DNA of 64,000 nt. It comes from Planococcus sp. CPCC 101016 (GTDB lineage Bacteria; Bacillota; Bacilli; Bacillales_A; Planococcaceae). The notes beneath the pieces are model-generated. The model worked only from the letters and a program-made list of their open reading frames with translations, was not told the origin of the DNA and made no database searches. The DNA lies in contig NZ_VOHB01000003.1 of NCBI RefSeq assembly GCF_007859295.1, positions 248,001-312,000 on the forward strand, in the 5' to 3' direction. Numbering within the stretch: the stretch's first letter is position 1; every line of letters starts with the position of its first letter. A program made the position numbers and the translations under genes. This document shows, piece after piece, positions 60,858-64,000 of the stretch.

Positions 60858-61050
60858 AGATATCCCCTTTTTTGCGCTTATTTCGTGTTTCCATGGTGGG
60901 CAAAATAAATGCATACAGCAGGAATCCACCAAGGGCTTGGCCGATGACCAGATTCCATACCGGTGCACCATCCAATATATACGTCACCACAAACCCGATC
61001 ACACCAAAAATTAAAGTTCCTAAAATCGTGTTTTTAACGCGTTTGGTCAT
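60850..61050 (-). CDS. Small membrane protein, partner of the previous
   Basis: 66 residues, MTKRVKNTILGTLIFGVIGF, with two helices (ILGTLIFGVIGFVVTYIL and NLVIGQALGGFLLYAFILP) and a basic tail ETRNKRKKGDIYE. First gene of a two-gene unit. The ribosome binding site is weak (agtggga). Function unknown. Confidence 0.65.
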   Translation of the reverse strand: MTKRVKNTILGTLIFGVIGFVVTYILDGAPVWNLVIGQALGGFLLYAFILPTMETRNKRKKGDIYE

Positions 61051-61262
61051 TTAATCCCACTTTCGGTTAATTGTTTGAATGAGCCTCTCTTTTCACCTAT
61101 ACCCTTCTGTAATTGCTGGAAACTAATTGGCAATAAGCATTGAGTTTGCTTTGTGTTGCTGTTCGATTTCTTTACGGAATTTTTTCTAAAAGTAGTGCCT
61201 CCCTTTCGTCGACTTCCAAGCTATGCCATACTGAATCCAGAAACAATAAGGAGGAATTTTTC

Positions 61263-61628
61263 ATGGCAGAGTTAAATGCAATGTTAGGGTGGACGTTTAC
61301 GCAAGAAATCGATGTACCGGCGTCGGTCAATGAGTTGCTGGTTCCAGGGGAAGTAGCCCAAATCGCTTATAAGACGGTCCGCGACACAGCAGTTGTGACG
61401 AACAAGCGCATTATCATTTCCGACAAACAGGGATTGACTGGCAAGAAGGTTGAAGTCTACACGATTCCTTTCAAATCGATCATCATGTACTCATCGGAAA
61501 ACGGCGGCACGTTTGATTTCAATACGGAGCTGGAACTATGGACAAGTATCGGCAAGTTTAAATTGAATTTGGCGAAGAAAGTGGATATCCGCAAACTTGA
61601 TAAGGTAATTGCGGAAGCGATTCTGTAA
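61263..61628 (+). CDS. Bacterial PH-domain protein
   Basis: 121 residues: MAELNAMLGWTFTQEIDVPA, NELLVPGEVAQIAYKTVRDT, AVVTNKRIIISDKQGLTGKK, VEVYTIPFKSIIMYSSENGG, FKLNLAKKVDIRKLDKVIAE. The AVVTNKRIIISDKQGxxGKK...YxSIPFKSI pattern is that of the bacterial PH domain (bPH_1). Cytosolic; role unknown. aaggaggaatttttc precedes ATG 61263; the frame open from 61140 has no site. Confidence 0.88.
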   Translation: MAELNAMLGWTFTQEIDVPASVNELLVPGEVAQIAYKTVRDTAVVTNKRIIISDKQGLTGKKVEVYTIPFKSIIMYSSENGGTFDFNTELELWTSIGKFKLNLAKKVDIRKLDKVIAEAIL

Positions 61629-61697
61629 GTTTTACTTAACAACCTTTATTACTACGAATAGCCGTTCAGTTTCAATCACAAAAACGAAATAGAAAAC

Positions 61698-61740
61698 AAA
61701 TAGACCCCTAATCAGCAATACAATTAGAGGTCTATTTTTA
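61698..61740 (+). terminator. Rho-independent terminator
   Basis: aaatagacccctaat pairs with attagaggtctattt (one bulge) and ends in TTTTTA, about 70 bases beyond the PH-domain gene. Confidence 0.88.
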
Positions 61741-61812
61741 TTGATATATAAAGGTTGGAACTCCCATACTTTTACCATATGGTAAGGTATATTGTATTAA
61801 GGAGTGGATACA

Positions 61813-62055
61813 ATGAAAAAAGGGTGGATTTCAATCATTGGAGGATTCATTTTAGGAATAGTTATTTCCTTCTTTACACTTGAATATAACGGTTGGCAAA
61901 TTATAAGACACGGTAGAGACGGGATAGCTTACCAAAAAATCAATGACATTGATATTAACCTTTTGCATAACTCTTTCGTAATTATCCTTGTATCTTGTAT
62001 TGGAATTTATTTAGTTTTATATTTAGTTGAAAAACGAAGAAATAGGGTTAATTAG
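61813..62055 (+). CDS. Small two-helix membrane protein
   Basis: About 80 residues, MKKGWISIIGGFILGIVISF, then a polar loop (YNGWQIIRHGRDGIAYQKIN) and a second helix (SFVIILVSCIGIYLVLYLVE). ATG 61813 has aaggagtggatac before it; a GTG at 61804 lies inside that site. A promoter-like tattgtatt is near 61785. Function unknown. Confidence 0.72.
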   Translation: MKKGWISIIGGFILGIVISFFTLEYNGWQIIRHGRDGIAYQKINDIDINLLHNSFVIILVSCIGIYLVLYLVEKRRNRVN

Positions 62056-62298
62056 AAAAAACAAGATGATAGGACCCAATAAGAGTCAGTAACCTTTCCT
62101 ATTGATTTAAAAATCCCTAAGATTTTTACAAAAAAGAAATCTCCTTCACCTCAGTATTTTCAATAATGTCGTTATAGAATTCCTCGCCCTTCTGTCTCTT
62201 TTGGTATCCCATACTTCTAGCACTCACTGATTTCATTGTCCCCTTTCGTAAAATTGTTATAATGGCAAAAGAGAGTTGGAAACGAGGAGGCTGCCGGA
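62056..62298. other. Upstream region of the PrpR-like regulator
   Basis: About 240 AT-rich bases holding the regulator promoter. No hairpin or remnant that I can support; ttgtcccctttcgtaaaattgttataat near 62235-62263 fits a sigma-A type promoter. Confidence 0.45.
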
Positions 62299-64000
62299 AT
62301 GAGAAAAATTCACATCGGGGTGATTGCACCGTATGAGGCAATGCTGCCGCTTATCGATGAATTAAAGGAAGAGCAGTCTGATTTACTGATTGTTGCCGAA
62401 GTTGGCGATTTGGAGCGAGGCGTCGAGCTGGCGCGCAAGATGGAACAAAATGGAGCCGATATTCTGATTAGCCGCGGCGGAACCGCGAAGCTGATGAGAG
62501 AAGCGGTATCCCTGCCGGTTGTTGATATCCATATATCCGGCTATGACCTGCTGCGTTCCATTATGTTGGCGACTGGCCATTCGAACGATAAAAAAGCATT
62601 GGTCGGGTTTCCAAATATCACGCTGGGGGCTGCTTCCATTATCAGTCTGCTGGAGATTGACATGAAAGTCGTAACAATTCCTGGCGCATCGGAAGTGGAA
62701 CCGATTTTGCTCGAATTGAAGAACGCGGGATATTTAACAGTCCTTGGAGACGTGGTTACCAGCAACTCAGCAGCGCGGCTCGGGATGAACGGCCTGCTGA
62801 TCCAGTCGGGACAGGAATCGATACTGGAGTCGTTGGATGAGGCGCGGCAATTGTTCAAATCCCAGCAAAAGAGCCAGCAAACACTCCGGGTTTTGCGGGA
62901 ATTGCTGAATGAGTCGAAACAAGATGTTCTGCTGATGACTGAAGATGGACAGATCCTATTCGAAAATTGGACTGCCTTTAAGAAACTGCCTGTTGCAGAA
63001 AAAGAACTTGCATCCACAAAACAGCAGCTGCTCGAAACAAACGAAGAAATTATAAAGATCATCGAAGACGCGAAAATCCCGTTCCGCATACATGCAAAGT
63101 TCATTGAGGACCGAGATGGCAAGATTGTTTCATTCAATTTTAAACGTCTTTCAACGGCATCGGCTAATTCGAACGCTGTTAGGATTGAACAGCTTATTCA
63201 ACAGCCTTCTCTTGTTGCAGAAAGTGCGGAAATGACAGCGATAAAAAAATTGGTTGAAGAACCCGCCGTTGCCGGTGACACGCTTGTGTTGATCGGGCAA
63301 ACTGGGACGGGTAAAACTTCGGTGGCGCGCTACCTCCATACCTTCCACCAAAAGAATGGTTTGTTTGTTCATGTGAAAATAGATGCGTCCCTTCCATCCT
63401 TAGATGACATCGAATTTTTACCAAATTCCACTTTGCTGCTGGAGTTCAGCAAATCACCTGACTTGAATCATGCCCATAAACTCCGAGACTTAATGGTGCA
63501 TGTCGAAGAAAATAATGTGCAACTTATATACTCACTGCTGGCTTTGCACCATTCCTTTGAGGAAGAACTGGAGTTGCAGGAGGCAGTAAAAATCCAGCTC
63601 CCCTCTTTGGCTGACCGGCTGGAAGATATCGACTACCTGGTGCGCCAATTTTTGACTGAGTTTCACCAGATCCTGGGTACACGTCCAATTAAAGTCCGGG
63701 ATGATGCGATGCAGCAGTTGAAGAGTTATAAGTGGCCGGGGAATCTTAATGAATTGAAAGCCTATGTTAAGAAGTTGGCGATTTTCGAAAAAGAGTACGT
63801 GATTGAAAAAGAGACCTTAGATCAAGTGCCGTTTACAACTGCATTCCAACAAGCAGACCAGTTATCTTTGGATAAAAATGATACCTTAAAAGAAATCGAG
63901 AAAAAAATTATCGAACAAGTGCTGAGCGAAGAAAATTTCAACCAAACAAAAGCAGCAAACCGATTAGGTATAAACAGAGCTACTCTTTGGCGCAAACTCA
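62299..64000 (+). CDS. PrpR_N-AAA-Fis type transcriptional regulator, runs off the window
   Basis: 567 codons shown, open at the right edge. N-terminal PrpR_N sensor domain: MRKIHIGVIAPYEAMLPLID, VEVGDLERGVELARKM-like EVGDLERGVELA, ADILISRGGTAKLMREAVSL and VVDIHISGYDLLRSIMLATG. A linker with a PAS-like stretch (DVLLMTEDGQILFENW) follows, then an AAA+ domain with Walker A VLIGQTGTGKTSVARY near residue 335. The C-terminal Fis-type helix-turn-helix (FNQTKAANRLGINRATLWRK) reaches the window edge. The region where sigma-54 activators have GAFTGA is short here and I cannot find the motif, so it may act without sigma-54. Relatives control propionate, amino-acid or dicarboxylate catabolism. GAGGAGG stands 8 bases before ATG. 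Confidence 0.85.
   Translation, partial: MRKIHIGVIAPYEAMLPLIDELKEEQSDLLIVAEVGDLERGVELARKMEQNGADILISRGGTAKLMREAVSLPVVDIHISGYDLLRSIMLATGHSNDKKALVGFPNITLGAASIISLLEIDMKVVTIPGASEVEPILLELKNAGYLTVLGDVVTSNSAARLGMNGLLIQSGQESILESLDEARQLFKSQQKSQQTLRVLRELLNESKQDVLLMTEDGQILFENWTAFKKLPVAEKELASTKQQLLETNEEIIKIIEDAKIPFRIHAKFIEDRDGKIVSFNFKRLSTASANSNAVRIEQLIQQPSLVAESAEMTAIKKLVEEPAVAGDTLVLIGQTGTGKTSVARYLHTFHQKNGLFVHVKIDASLPSLDDIEFLPNSTLLLEFSKSPDLNHAHKLRDLMVHVEENNVQLIYSLLALHHSFEEELELQEAVKIQLPSLADRLEDIDYLVRQFLTEFHQILGTRPIKVRDDAMQQLKSYKWPGNLNELKAYVKKLAIFEKEYVIEKETLDQVPFTTAFQQADQLSLDKNDTLKEIEKKIIEQVLSEENFNQTKAANRLGINRATLWRKL

Noticed and set aside
62541-63137. 198-codon minus-strand frame opposite the PrpR-like regulator
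   Set aside because: The plus-strand regulator has clear domains and a perfect ribosome binding site; the antisense frame has neither.

Overview
The window looks like chromosomal DNA of a low-to-mid GC Gram-positive of the Bacillales, most likely Planococcaceae (Planococcus/Planomicrobium-like). The reasons are strong AGGAGG-type ribosome binding sites with ATG/GTG/TTG starts, lipobox lipoproteins, rho-independent hairpin terminators, and families such as BCCT/OpuD, CPBP proteases, YfiT/DinB, DUF4386, DUF2269 and FUSC/ArAE. No rRNA, tRNA, CRISPR array, intact IS element or prophage was recognised. The assignment is inference from gene content; no search was run.

Layout. 0-13 kb: a GrdB/PrdB-like protein whose reading frame crosses an in-frame UGA followed by a SECIS-like hairpin (candidate selenoprotein), a BCCT betaine-type transporter, a frameshifted aspartate dehydrogenase, a CPBP protease, a P-loop kinase-like protein, YciI and DinB/YfiT proteins, a betaine-homocysteine methyltransferase (BHMT)-like enzyme with a LysR regulator, and a membrane-anchored Mrr-like nuclease. 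Transporter, BHMT-like and GrdB-like genes suggest a betaine theme. 13-41 kb: mostly metabolic and envelope genes (lipoproteins, VOC, peptidoglycan-binding protein, PrpA-like phosphatase, FUSC exporter, ankyrin protein, ADH, acetamidase, M20 peptidase, UvrA-like ABC protein, secreted-type nuclease with coiled coil, luciferase-like and FAD monooxygenases, PQQ sugar dehydrogenase). Several intergenic 3' remnants of decayed genes lie between them.

42-60 kb is a defence-like island: (i) a minus-strand operon of an unknown 146-aa protein, a PD-(D/E)XK-like protein split by an in-frame TAA, a nitrilase-fold protein and a second PD-(D/E)XK protein; (ii) a divergent GIY-YIG protein; (iii) a DUF697 GTPase; (iv) a HEPN-like/CBS protein; (v) a GmrSD-like DUF262/DUF1524 protein; (vi) a VWA protein next to a macro-domain/C-terminal-helical protein; (vii) a DUF2075 nuclease-helicase, a 2+2 transmembrane protein and a Rad50/RloC-like zinc-hook ATPase, all on the minus strand. 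60-64 kb holds small membrane proteins, a PH-domain protein and the start of a PrpR_N-AAA-Fis regulator that runs off the edge and lacks a visible GAFTGA motif.

Two families of intergenic repeats tie the window together. One, about 100-140 bp, has a conserved AATTATGAATA end and a conserved AACACAGGGAGC end; the latter usually sits just beyond the stop codon of a minus-strand gene. The other is a hairpin repeat centred on ACGGCCGTGTC. Two candidate single-base frameshifts and one nonsense codon may reflect gene decay or sequencing error.
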